This document shows positions 1 to 7,335 of a stretch of 40,425 bases of DNA, piece after piece. Position 1 is the first letter of the stretch, and each line of letters starts with the position of its first letter. Position numbers and translations under genes: made by a program. Origin of the DNA: Haloarculaceae archaeon H-GB1-1 (GTDB taxonomy: Archaea > Halobacteriota > Halobacteria > Halobacteriales > Haloarculaceae). The notes below the pieces were generated by a model. That model did no database searches. It was not told the DNA's origin and was given only the letters and a program-made list of their open reading frames with translations. Where the stretch lies: assembly GCA_029688825.1 (NCBI GenBank), contig JARUKX010000034.1, forward strand, positions 1 through 40,425, written 5' to 3'.

Positions 1-2
1 TC

Positions 3-152
3 GGCGCGGACGAGCGCGCCTACCGCGTGGCCGAGATCCGGGAACGCGCACGGTACGGACGTGGAGTGAGCGAGGCTGCCGCCGACGAGGCGGTCTCCAT
101 CGTGGATTCGATGGTTCGCGAGCGAGTCTGGTGGAGCAGTCGGAACGATTAA
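3..152 (+). CDS. C-terminal fragment of an unidentified protein
   Basis: An open frame enters from the left edge and ends at TAA 150-152, giving 49 residues that finish in ERVWWSSRND. The fragment is helical and charged, with RERARYGRGVSEAAADEA in the middle. An arginine-rich helix followed by a YG turn near the C-terminus is reminiscent of DUF4129-type proteins, but this is a weak resemblance and I do not assign it. The start lies outside the window. It is followed by about 195 bases without a convincing gene before dapA. Confidence 0.5.
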   Translation, partial: GADERAYRVAEIRERARYGRGVSEAAADEAVSIVDSMVRERVWWSSRND

Positions 153-346
153 GTCGGACGGGGCCACTCACACGCCTATGCGACAGTCCACACCCGTCGT
201 CGTCGCTCGGCGTACTCGCGGGTGTGTCACTCGCAGTTCTCCGGGGAAACGTAAACGCGCGTGAGTGGCTCCTGGCGGCGTAGCGACCCGTCACTGGCCG
301 ACCCTGTTTCGTATCGCGCGCCGACCGAAACCCCATAGCACGACAC

Positions 347-1255
347 ATGACAGACGACCTGCTCACCGGCGTGTTCCCCGCGATGACCACGCCATTCCAC
401 GACGACGACAGCATCGATTTCGAGACACTCCGCGCGGACGCCCAGCGACTCGAAGCCGCCGGCGTCGACGGCCTCGTTCCCGTCGGCTCGACCGGCGAGT
501 CCGCGACCCTCAGCCACGACGAACACATCGAGGTGGTCGAGGCGGTCGTCGACGCCGTCGACGACGTGCCCGTCATCGCCGGCTCCGGCTCGAACAACAC
601 CCGCGAGGCGCTCTCGCTCTCGAAGCGTTCCGTCGAGGCCGGTGCCGACGCGCTCTTGCTGATCTCGCCGTACTACAACAAGCCCGAACAGCGCGGGCTG
701 CTCGACCACTACCAGACCATCGCCGACGAGGTCGACGTTCCACAGATCGTCTACAACGTCCCGTCCCGCACGGGCCAGAACATCGAACCCGAGACGGTCG
801 TCGAACTCGCGAGCCACCCGAACATCCGCGGTTTCAAGGCCGCCAGCGGGGACATGGGACAGATCTCGGAAATCATCGAACGCACGCGCGACGAGGACTT
901 CGCCGTGCTCTCCGGTGACGACGGCATGACCTTCCCCGTCGTCTGCCTCGGCGGGGCCGGGACCATCTCCGTCGCGGCGAACGTCGAACCCGAACGCTGC
1001 GTGGCGATGACCCACGCCGCGCTGAACGACGAGACCGCCCGAGCGCGGGACCTGCACCACGAACTCGGTCCGCTGTTCCGCGCCCTGTTCTGGGAGACCA
1101 ACCCCATCCCGGTCAAGGCGGCCATGGAGATGCGCGGATACGGCCCCGAACACATGCGCCAACCGCTGTCACCGCTCTCGGAAGAGTACCGCGACGGCCT
1201 GCGCGAGGTCCTTCGAGAGCTAGAGGAGTCCGGGCTGCCGGAGGCCGACGAATGA
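347..1255 (+). CDS. dapA: 4-hydroxy-tetrahydrodipicolinate synthase
   Basis: Condenses pyruvate with aspartate semialdehyde in the first committed step of the diaminopimelate/lysine pathway; cytoplasmic. The 302-residue length is normal for this TIM-barrel family. Visible active-site residues are T49 in the GSTGE turn, Y136 in YNVPSRT and the Schiff-base lysine K164 in GFKAASGD. ATG 347 places the first beta strand (GVFPAMTTPF) immediately after the start, as usual. The stop overlaps the dapB start by four bases (ATGA), so the two are translationally coupled. It heads the dapA-dapB-dapD block. The family also includes related aldolases such as KDG aldolase, but the dapB and dapD neighbours make the lysine role secure. 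Confidence 0.96.
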   Translation: MTDDLLTGVFPAMTTPFHDDDSIDFETLRADAQRLEAAGVDGLVPVGSTGESATLSHDEHIEVVEAVVDAVDDVPVIAGSGSNNTREALSLSKRSVEAGADALLLISPYYNKPEQRGLLDHYQTIADEVDVPQIVYNVPSRTGQNIEPETVVELASHPNIRGFKAASGDMGQISEIIERTRDEDFAVLSGDDGMTFPVVCLGGAGTISVAANVEPERCVAMTHAALNDETARARDLHHELGPLFRALFWETNPIPVKAAMEMRGYGPEHMRQPLSPLSEEYRDGLREVLRELEESGLPEADE

Positions 1256-2013
1256 TTCGGGTCGCGGTCACGGGCGCGACCGGTCGCATGGGCCGCGCCG
1301 TCATCGAGACGGCCGGTGCGCGAGACGACGTCGAAGTCGCCTGTGCCTTCAACCGCGACCCCCAGGAGGAGAGCGTCGACGGCGTTCCCCTCCGCCCGAC
1401 CGCCGAAATCGGGAGCGCACTCGCCGAGACCGACGCCGACGTGGTCGTGGACTTCACCGGCCCGTCGACCGCTCTCGACGCCGTCGAGGCCTGCGTCGAC
1501 GCCGACGTCCCGTTCGTCACCGGCACGACCGGGTTCGAGGACGACGAACTCGCCGTCCTCGAAGAAGCGAGCGCGGAGATTCCCGTCCTCAAAGCGTCGA
1601 ACTTCGCCCGTGGCATCCAGGCACTGTTGCGCACGCTTTCGGAGGCCGTCGCTACGCTTCCGGGCTACGATATCGAACTCACCGAGACCCACCACAACGG
1701 CAAGCGCGACGCTCCGAGCGGAACCGCGCTCACCCTGCTCGACGAGATCGCAGAGCAGCGCGACTTCGACACCCAGTACGGCCGCGAGGGGTTCCAGCCA
1801 CGCGAAGAGGGCGAGATCGGCGTTCACGTCCGCCGCGCCGGCAACGTCCGCGGCGAGCACGAGATCATGTTCGCCGACAACGACGAGGTCGTGACGCTCA
1901 CCCACCGCGCCGAGGACCGCGGCGTCTTCGCCGCCGGCTCGCTCGACGCCGCCGTCTGGATCCTCGACCAGGACGCCGGCTACTACGACTTCGGCGACGT
2001 CGTCGACGCGTAA
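1252..2013 (+). CDS. dapB: 4-hydroxy-tetrahydrodipicolinate reductase
   Basis: NAD(P)H-dependent reduction of the DapA product to tetrahydrodipicolinate; cytoplasmic. The 253-residue protein opens with the Rossmann dinucleotide motif GATGRMGR (residues 8-15). It carries the DapB signature ETHHNGKRDAPSGTA at about 145-159, with catalytic H147/H148 and K151. The start ATG overlaps the dapA stop by four bases. A 59-base gap containing GTGTTAAGG follows before dapD, so dapD could have its own promoter in addition to read-through. Confidence 0.97.
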   Translation: MIRVAVTGATGRMGRAVIETAGARDDVEVACAFNRDPQEESVDGVPLRPTAEIGSALAETDADVVVDFTGPSTALDAVEACVDADVPFVTGTTGFEDDELAVLEEASAEIPVLKASNFARGIQALLRTLSEAVATLPGYDIELTETHHNGKRDAPSGTALTLLDEIAEQRDFDTQYGREGFQPREEGEIGVHVRRAGNVRGEHEIMFADNDEVVTLTHRAEDRGVFAAGSLDAAVWILDQDAGYYDFGDVVDA

Positions 2014-2072
2014 GTCGCCCGGCCGACTCCTTCCCTAGGTGTTAAGGCCCGGCGTAGCAACGTCTCGACCAC

Positions 2073-2903
2073 ATGAGTCTCCAGAGCGACGTAGAAGACC
2101 TGTGGCAGCGCTACGACGACGGACTGTCGGTCGACGACGCGACCGACGACGACGCCGACGTGCTGGAGGAGTTCCTCCAGGCGCTCGAAGCCGGCGAGAT
2201 CCGCGCCGCCGAGAAGCGCAACGGTGAGTGGGAGGCCAACGAGTGGGTCAAGCAGGGCATCCTGCTCAACTTCGGCCTGCGCGAGACCGAGCCCCGAGAG
2301 TACGGCGGCGTCACCTACCACGACGTCCTGCCGCTACGGGACACCGCGGACCTCTACGAGCGCGGCACGCGCAACACGCCCGACGGCACGACCATCCGCC
2401 GGGGTGCGTACGTGGGCGGCGACGCCATCCTGATGTCGCCCGCCTTCGTCAACATCGGTGCGCACGTCGGCGACGGCACCCTCGTCGACTCCTGTGACAC
2501 GGTCGGGTCCTGCGCGCAGATCGGCGAAGACGTCAAACTCGGCGCGAACACGCTCATCGGCGGCGTCCTCGAACCCGTCGAGAACGCGCCGGTCATCGTC
2601 GAGGACGGCGTCTCGCTCGGCGCTGGCTGTCGCGTGACCTCCGGCTTCGTCGTCGGCGAGAACTCCGTCGTCGGCGAGAACACGCTCCTCACCCCACGCA
2701 TCCCTGTCTACGACCTCGTCGAGGAGGAGGTCATCTACGGCGAACTGCCGCCGGAGCGCCGCGCGTTCACCCGCTTCGTCGAGTCCTCCGTCTCCGACCA
2801 CGACCTCATCGACGGCGGCGCGTACAAGCCCGCCGTCGTCGCGACCAGCATCGAAGAGGAGACGCTGGAAGGGACCGAGCGCGAGGACGCGCTGCGGGAG
2901 TGA
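2073..2903 (+). CDS. dapD: Tetrahydrodipicolinate N-succinyltransferase
   Basis: Transfers succinyl from succinyl-CoA to tetrahydrodipicolinate, which commits this organism to the succinylase branch of lysine synthesis. The protein has 276 residues. The N-terminal half is helical. From about residue 105 it becomes a left-handed beta-helix built from hexapeptide repeats, for example GGDAIL, NIGAHV, GDGTLV, IGEDVKLGANT and VIVEDGVSLGAG, the fold of hexapeptide acyltransferases. Position after dapA and dapB supports DapD rather than another hexapeptide transferase. The next step would need a succinyl-DAP aminotransferase and the desuccinylase DapE; neither is in the window. Confidence 0.94.
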   Translation: MSLQSDVEDLWQRYDDGLSVDDATDDDADVLEEFLQALEAGEIRAAEKRNGEWEANEWVKQGILLNFGLRETEPREYGGVTYHDVLPLRDTADLYERGTRNTPDGTTIRRGAYVGGDAILMSPAFVNIGAHVGDGTLVDSCDTVGSCAQIGEDVKLGANTLIGGVLEPVENAPVIVEDGVSLGAGCRVTSGFVVGENSVVGENTLLTPRIPVYDLVEEEVIYGELPPERRAFTRFVESSVSDHDLIDGGAYKPAVVATSIEEETLEGTEREDALRE

Positions 2904-2946
2904 GCGAGGCGGCTCGACGCGAACGGTCTCGTTCGGGAACGACCGA

Positions 2947-3243
2947 TCAGATCTCGTTTTTGTCGGCCCCAGTATCGATACTGCCGTACAACGAATAGAG
3001 AATCACGAGCATCCCACAGGCGACAAGCGTGGTTTGAATGACCCCTGCCTGAAATATCGAGAGCCCGACGACATCGAACAGGATCCCCTCGATGACGGAT
3101 CCGACGCTGATCAACAGGAATCCGATGGCCACGTACAGCATCGGCTGATTGCCGTGGATACGATACCCCTTGTACGCCTGGTAGCTGATCAGCAATCCCA
3201 GGCCGACGGTGACCACCTTCGCGATGACGAGTTCGATGTGCAT
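2947..3243 (-). CDS. Small haloarchaeal membrane protein (DUF7521-like)
   Basis: A 98-residue membrane protein with three predicted helices at about 5-22, 35-58 and 65-88, a positively charged first loop (YKGYRIHG) and a short polar tail. It lies two bases downstream of a winged-helix gene in the same direction. A three-helix protein paired with an HTH gene is common in haloarchaea, and the sequence resembles the uncharacterised family I know as DUF7521; that name is from memory. Function is unknown. The arrangement suggests the regulator and membrane partner form one unit, perhaps a sensor pair; that is inference. Confidence 0.8.
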   Translation of the reverse strand: MHIELVIAKVVTVGLGLLISYQAYKGYRIHGNQPMLYVAIGFLLISVGSVIEGILFDVVGLSIFQAGVIQTTLVACGMLVILYSLYGSIDTGADKNEI

Positions 3244-3245
3244 GG

Positions 3246-3596
3246 TTATGTCTCTCGGATGTCGTTCCAGATGCGCGAGAACCGTTCGGAGGCGTTTTCT
3301 CGGACCTCGACGCTGACGCTGATGCTCCCGTCGTCGATATCGACGGTCAGATGATCGACGTTCGCGTCGTAGACGCTGTGATGGCTGCCGTCCGGTTCGA
3401 GCTGTGTCCGTTCGACGAGCAGTTCGTGGGCGACTATGTCCTCGACGCGGCGGTAAATTGTCGAGCGAGCGACGTCACACTCCTCGCTGAGTTCCTTTAC
3501 AGAGAGTGGCTCCCGACTCGTCGCTGCCAGTATCTGCCGGACGAGTTCCTCACCGAGTAGCTCCAGAAGTTCGTCAGAACGAGTCTCACTTGACAC
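3246..3596 (-). CDS. Winged helix-turn-helix transcriptional regulator
   Basis: A 116-residue ArsR/TrmB-like winged-helix protein. Residues about 31-55 read LSVKELSEECDVARSTIYRR, a clear helix-turn-helix with the recognition helix in ARSTIYRR, followed by a wing region around ELLVERTQLEPDG. The C-terminal half (HLTVDIDDGSISVSVEV) is predicted beta and may sense a ligand or dimerise. It is the first gene of a two-gene unit with the membrane protein 2 bases downstream. A TATA-like element sits about 40 bases upstream. It is divergent from the halocyanin gene across 131 bases, so it could control both itself and halocyanin; this is inference from layout. Confidence 0.88.
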   Translation of the reverse strand: MSSETRSDELLELLGEELVRQILAATSREPLSVKELSEECDVARSTIYRRVEDIVAHELLVERTQLEPDGSHHSVYDANVDHLTVDIDDGSISVSVEVRENASERFSRIWNDIRET

Positions 3597-3634
3597 AACT
3601 GTTCCTCGCAGTAGCTGATACTCAGTGGAGCCTA

Positions 3635-3642
3635 CTTAAAAA
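3635..3642 (-). promoter_or_regulatory. TATA-like box for the HTH/membrane-protein unit
   Basis: On the minus strand the sequence reads CCTTTTTAAGTAGG, a good haloarchaeal TATA element, about 39 bases upstream of the regulator start at 3596. This predicts a short leader of roughly 15 bases. It lies in the divergent region shared with halocyanin. Confidence 0.6.
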
Positions 3643-3680
3643 GGACGCACTTTTGCACGCAACGCAACACAGGTTTCCCG

Positions 3681-3719
3681 CCTATAGGCCCTCTCTCTGT
3701 AGTTTTGACTGTAAGGTGA
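3681..3719 (+). promoter_or_regulatory. Halocyanin promoter and ribosome-binding site
   Basis: CCTATAGG at 3681-3688 is a TATA-like element about 40 bases before the chosen start, and AAGGTGA at 3713-3719 matches the archaeal anti-Shine-Dalgarno complement with an 8-base spacer to ATG 3728. Together they support 3728 as the start rather than an in-frame ATG at 3506 inside the divergent regulator. Confidence 0.6.
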
Positions 3720-3727
3720 CCGAGATT

Positions 3728-4408
3728 ATGAGAAACGAATCGCTGTTCACGCGGCGGAAGATGCTCCAAGCGACTGGTAGTTCACTGCTGGTTGGTCTAG
3801 CTGGATGTTCGAGCTCGCAGACGAACGGCGGCTCGACGGCTGCTGCGGATACCCATACCGAACAGCACACCGAGGAATCGTCCGAGACTGGCGACCACGA
3901 CGAGGAGGGAAGCCACAGTGACTCGGAAGGCGACCACGGTGGCGATAGCCACGGACACGACGAAGCCATCAGTGCGCCGACCGAGACGGCCGAAGTGAAG
4001 ATGCTCACGCAGGACGGCGGCTACCACTTCGACCCGCACGTCGTTCGAGTCAAGCCGGGCGGAACGGTCTCCTGGGTGCTGGCGAGTGGGAGCCACACGA
4101 CGACTGCGTACCACCCGGACAACGACCAGCCGCAACTCGTCCCCGATGGGGCCGCGACCTGGGATAGCGACACCCTGTCGAACCAGGGGGAATCCTTCGA
4201 GCACACGTTCGAGACCGAGGGCGTCTACCACTACTACTGTTCGCCCCACGAGTCAGTGGGGATGATCGGGAGCGTCATCGTCGGCGAGCCCGATGCCCAC
4301 GGACAGCCAGCACTCGAGGAGCCACCCCAAGACAAGCCGGAAGCGGTGCGCACCAAGATCGAGGACCTCAACGCGATGTGTAACGAGGCACTCGGTCACA
4401 GTCACTGA
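3728..4408 (+). CDS. Halocyanin-like blue copper lipoprotein
   Basis: A 226-residue secreted electron carrier. Residues 9-27 form a twin-arginine signal (RRKML then a hydrophobic stretch) ending in lipobox LAGC, so C27 is the probable lipid-anchored N-terminus on the outer face of the membrane. Residues 42-80 are a linker with seven histidines (43, 47, 57, 63, 70, 75, 77) among many Asp and Glu. The cupredoxin domain spans about 85-187, with probable type I copper ligands H123, C171, H174 and M179 (YYCSPHESVGM). A helical tail ends in GHSH. The start is fixed by the signal peptide and the AAGGTGA ribosome-binding site. The likely role is membrane-associated electron transfer or copper handling; the His-rich linker is unusual and could bind extra metal. 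Confidence 0.92.
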   Translation: MRNESLFTRRKMLQATGSSLLVGLAGCSSSQTNGGSTAAADTHTEQHTEESSETGDHDEEGSHSDSEGDHGGDSHGHDEAISAPTETAEVKMLTQDGGYHFDPHVVRVKPGGTVSWVLASGSHTTTAYHPDNDQPQLVPDGAATWDSDTLSNQGESFEHTFETEGVYHYYCSPHESVGMIGSVIVGEPDAHGQPALEEPPQDKPEAVRTKIEDLNAMCNEALGHSH

Positions 4409-4778
4409 ACACCTCTCTCGACCGCAGCAGTTACCGACCGATTCCGCCCGGACGGTACGCACAGCCACTCTTCAGAAGTGGAGCGGCACCCACCTTGTTT
4501 ACCCAGTCCGATGAGTTCGTATGGAGAGTGGCGGACATCGCCGTCAGTTTGTGCGACAGCGTACCGTTGCCTCGTACATGAGCGAATATCGGACGGAACT
4601 GAGAACAGTCGGCGATGTTGCTGCGTCGTCCCTGCTTCTTCGACTGCACTGCCGAGCGTCCGGCCTCGACTGTTCCCTCGAGGCCGCCCTGTGCGGCCTC
4701 GAGCAGGGGATCTGTTCGAAAGCGTGCGTGAGAGGGTAGGAGTATCGTCGGGGACAGCAGCGTCAGCAGGGTATGGCG
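4409..4778. other. 370-base gap without a convincing gene
   Basis: Short open frames occur on both strands, but none shows a fold, a start signal or haloarchaeal codon bias. The composition is less G+C-rich than the flanks. The only clear structure is the perfect hairpin at 4677-4703. The stretch is best read as decayed sequence between halocyanin and the truncated regulator. Confidence 0.5.
4677..4703. repeat. Perfect hairpin, 10-bp stem and 7-base loop
   Basis: CTCGAGGCCG, loop CCCTGTG, then CGGCCTCGAG. A partial third copy (CGGCCTCGA) lies at about 4661-4669. It sits about 75 bases beyond the stop of the minus-strand regulator fragment and could be a transcription end structure, although no T-run follows on either strand. 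Confidence 0.6.
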
Positions 4779-4994
4779 TCAGAGTTGGGGAACGTCCAAG
4801 AACCGCTCGTCAGCACAGCACTCGGCCTCGCGAGCGACGAGCATGCAGCCCGGCCCGTCACAGGCGACTTCGGAGACGTCCCTGAGGCCCGCATCGGTAC
4901 ACAGCGAGCCGAACTCGCCCAGTCCGACCGCCTCGAACGATTCGTGTGGAACCCGGACGTGTGCCTCACGCATCATGAATTGTTCTGTTGCCAT
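4779..4994 (-). pseudogene. Truncated HTH-10 (Bat-like) regulator, N-terminal part only
   Basis: The 71-residue product begins MATEQFMMREAHVRVPHESF and continues with AVGLGEFGSLCTDAGLRDV, then ACDGPGC. This pattern (a strand, then PxESF, then an LCxxAGLRD helix, then a conserved C-x-GPG turn) matches the N-terminus of haloarchaeal bacterio-opsin-activator-type HTH-10 regulators as I remember them. Those proteins run to about 210 residues or more and end in the DNA-binding HTH. Here the frame stops at 4779, and none of the three frames downstream resumes the family. ATG 4994 is the best start, since the strand PxESF follows within 20 residues. It is probably a remnant; a stand-alone small sensor-domain protein is the alternative. 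Confidence 0.55.
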
Positions 4995-5157
4995 GGGTCG
5001 TGGCAGTTGATATCTGTGCCAGCGACCTCGGCCTAGTGCCCAGTATGCAGGGGGCATTTATCAAAGAAGGGCCACAGACGGCGTGCACCATGTCAACAAT
5101 TCTGATACAGATGAAAACACCTTTGAGGGTGTGCCACACTCACACGAGGTACGTATC

Positions 5158-6030
5158 ATGGTACAACTCGCCAAGTATCACGGGACCGGAAACGAGTTCT
5201 TCATCGTCGACGCCGACGAGGGGGTCGCCGACCGTCGGGGATTCGCCCGACGCGTCTGTGACCGCGACACCGGCGTCGACCATCCGGACGCGGCCCGCGT
5301 GGGGGCGGACGGCGTCTGTTTTCTCGCGCTCGAAGATAGTTTCGCACCGCCACGAATCGTCATGACGCTGGTCCAGCCGGACGGCTCTATCGCACCGATG
5401 TGCGGCAACGCTGCAGCCTGCGCGGCCACCTGGGCGGCCAACCGGACCGGCGCGACCGAGATAATGATCGACACGCAGTCGGGAACCCGCGAGGCCACCG
5501 TCGACGGTGACACGGTCACCGTCGAGATGGGGACGCCGACCTGCGCACCGGCCGCGGTTCCGGTCGACAGCACCGGACCGATTATCGAGGAGGAGATCGC
5601 GGGACTCGACATTACTGCCGTGAAGGCGGACATCCCGCACGCCGTCGCGTTCGTCGACGACCCCGACGCCGTCGACCTCGACGACGTGGGGCCCGTCGTC
5701 CGGAACCACGACCTGTTCCCCCGCGGCGCGAACCTGACCGTCGCCACCGAGACGGGCGACGGCGCGTTCGAACAGCGCACCTACAAGCACGGCGTCGAGG
5801 ACGAGATCAACTCCTGTGGCACCGGCGCGGTCGCTGTCGTCGCCGCCGCCCGCGAACTCGACCTCGTCGCGGACGACGAATCGACGACCGTCGAGTACCC
5901 GGGCGGAACGCTGACCGTCAGGCGCGACGCACGCGGCGTCGAACTCGAGAGCACTATCGACCGCGTCTTCACTGGGGAGGCGTTCGCCGAGGAGAGCCCC
6001 TCGGTGCGTCCAGCGGCCGCGGACGACTGA
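5158..6030 (+). CDS. dapF: Diaminopimelate epimerase
   Basis: Interconverts LL- and meso-diaminopimelate using two cysteines and no cofactor; cytoplasmic. The 290-residue protein starts MVQLAKYHGTGNEFF, the standard N-terminus, so ATG 5158 is chosen over an in-frame ATG at 5083 that would add 25 unrelated residues. Catalytic cysteines are C82 in MCGNAAACA and C220 in SCGTGAVAV. It precedes lysA by 57 bases. It is separated from dapA-dapB-dapD by about 2.25 kb of unrelated genes, so it needs its own promoter; an AT-rich stretch around 5052-5066 (CATTTATCAAAG) is a candidate. Confidence 0.96.
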   Translation: MVQLAKYHGTGNEFFIVDADEGVADRRGFARRVCDRDTGVDHPDAARVGADGVCFLALEDSFAPPRIVMTLVQPDGSIAPMCGNAAACAATWAANRTGATEIMIDTQSGTREATVDGDTVTVEMGTPTCAPAAVPVDSTGPIIEEEIAGLDITAVKADIPHAVAFVDDPDAVDLDDVGPVVRNHDLFPRGANLTVATETGDGAFEQRTYKHGVEDEINSCGTGAVAVVAAARELDLVADDESTTVEYPGGTLTVRRDARGVELESTIDRVFTGEAFAEESPSVRPAAADD

Positions 6031-6087
6031 ACCTCGGAGTCGAAAGCCCTACGTCCGGCCACCGGATATCTCAGCCCAATCGCTCGC

Positions 6088-7335
6088 ATGTCACGAGACC
6101 CTGCAGACTCTCCTGCCGTTCGCCGACCCTCGGACTGGGACGAGTCCCGACTGGAATCGCTCGCCGACGAACACGACACGCCGCTGTACGTGATCGACCT
6201 CGACCGCGTGCGCGAGAACTACCTGCGCTTCCGGAGTGCCTTCGAGGCGGCCCGCGACGACGTCTCCGTCTTCTACGCCGCGAAGTCACACACGGGTCAT
6301 TCTGTGCTGTCGACGCTCGTCGACGCTGGCGCGCCCATCGAGTGCGCCGCCGCCGGCGAGGTCCAGCGCGCCATCGACGCCGGCGCTGACCCGAACGAAG
6401 TGCAGTACACCGCCGTGAACCCGCCCGCCGGTGACCTCGACTACGCGGTCGAACTGGCCGCGGACAACCCCGGATTCACCATCACCGCCGGGGCGCGGGA
6501 CACCCTGGACCGACTGGAGGAGCGCGGCTACGACGGTCGCATCGCCATCCGCATCAACCCCGGCATCGGGACTGGCCACCACGAGAAGGTCGCGACCGGC
6601 AAGGACGCGAAGTTCGGCATCCCCTACGAGCAGGTGCCGGAGGTCGTCGAGAGCGTCCGCGAGCGCTTCGAGTTCGTCGGCATCCACGCCCACGTCGGCA
6701 GCGGCGTCCTCGAAGACGACCTCGACGACCACTGCCGCGCCGTCGAGCGCATCGGCGACATGGCACGCCGCTGTGAGCCGCTGGAGTTCGTCGACGTCGG
6801 CGGCGGATACGGCGTTCCCTACCACGAGGACGAGCCGCCGCTGGACATCGAGGACACGGCCGAGCGCATCGTCGACGCCGTCGGCGACGTGGACGCGACG
6901 CTCAAGCTCGAACCGGGTCGCTACGTGGTCGCGGACGCCAGCTGTATCGTGACACGCGTCAACACGATCAAGGAGACGCCCGACGCGACCGTCGTCGGCG
7001 TCGACGCCTCGCTCGCGACGCTCATCCGACCGGCGATGTTCGGCTCGTACCACCCCATCCGGAACATCTCCGCGCCCGAACGCGACCCGCATCCCGTCTC
7101 CGTCGGCGGCCCGTGCTGTACGAGCGCCGACGTGTTCTGCACCGACCGCCCGATTGCCCGACCGGAGCGGGGCGACCTCCTGACCATCGGCAACACCGGG
7201 GCGTACGGCTACGACCTCGCGAACCAGTTCCACTCACAGCCCCGGCCCGCCGAGGTCGCGCTGGAAGACGGTGGGTCCCGCGTCGTCCGACGGCGCGAGA
7301 CGATGGCGGACGTGACGCGGCTGGAGCAGCACTAA
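6088..7335 (+). CDS. lysA: Diaminopimelate decarboxylase
   Basis: PLP-dependent decarboxylation of meso-diaminopimelate to lysine, the last step of the pathway. The 415-residue protein is of normal length and has the fold-type III alanine-racemase-like barrel. K66 in FYAAKSHT binds PLP. HAHVGSG, the glycine-rich phosphate loop GGGYGVP and EPGRYVV follow in order. The partner active-site motif CCTSADVF lies in the C-terminal beta domain. The final four bases overlap the stop of the convergent transporter gene. It follows dapF by 57 bases and is probably co-transcribed with it. Confidence 0.96.
   Translation: MSRDPADSPAVRRPSDWDESRLESLADEHDTPLYVIDLDRVRENYLRFRSAFEAARDDVSVFYAAKSHTGHSVLSTLVDAGAPIECAAAGEVQRAIDAGADPNEVQYTAVNPPAGDLDYAVELAADNPGFTITAGARDTLDRLEERGYDGRIAIRINPGIGTGHHEKVATGKDAKFGIPYEQVPEVVESVRERFEFVGIHAHVGSGVLEDDLDDHCRAVERIGDMARRCEPLEFVDVGGGYGVPYHEDEPPLDIEDTAERIVDAVGDVDATLKLEPGRYVVADASCIVTRVNTIKETPDATVVGVDASLATLIRPAMFGSYHPIRNISAPERDPHPVSVGGPCCTSADVFCTDRPIARPERGDLLTIGNTGAYGYDLANQFHSQPRPAEVALEDGGSRVVRRRETMADVTRLEQH

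Noticed and set aside
178-264. A 28-codon frame upstream of dapA
   Set aside because: Arginine-rich and low in complexity, with no start signal and no likely function.
4431-4739. Several 70-130-codon frames between halocyanin and the regulator remnant, considered as transposase fragments
   Set aside because: No DDE, HTH or zinc motif is visible, and the frames conflict with each other.
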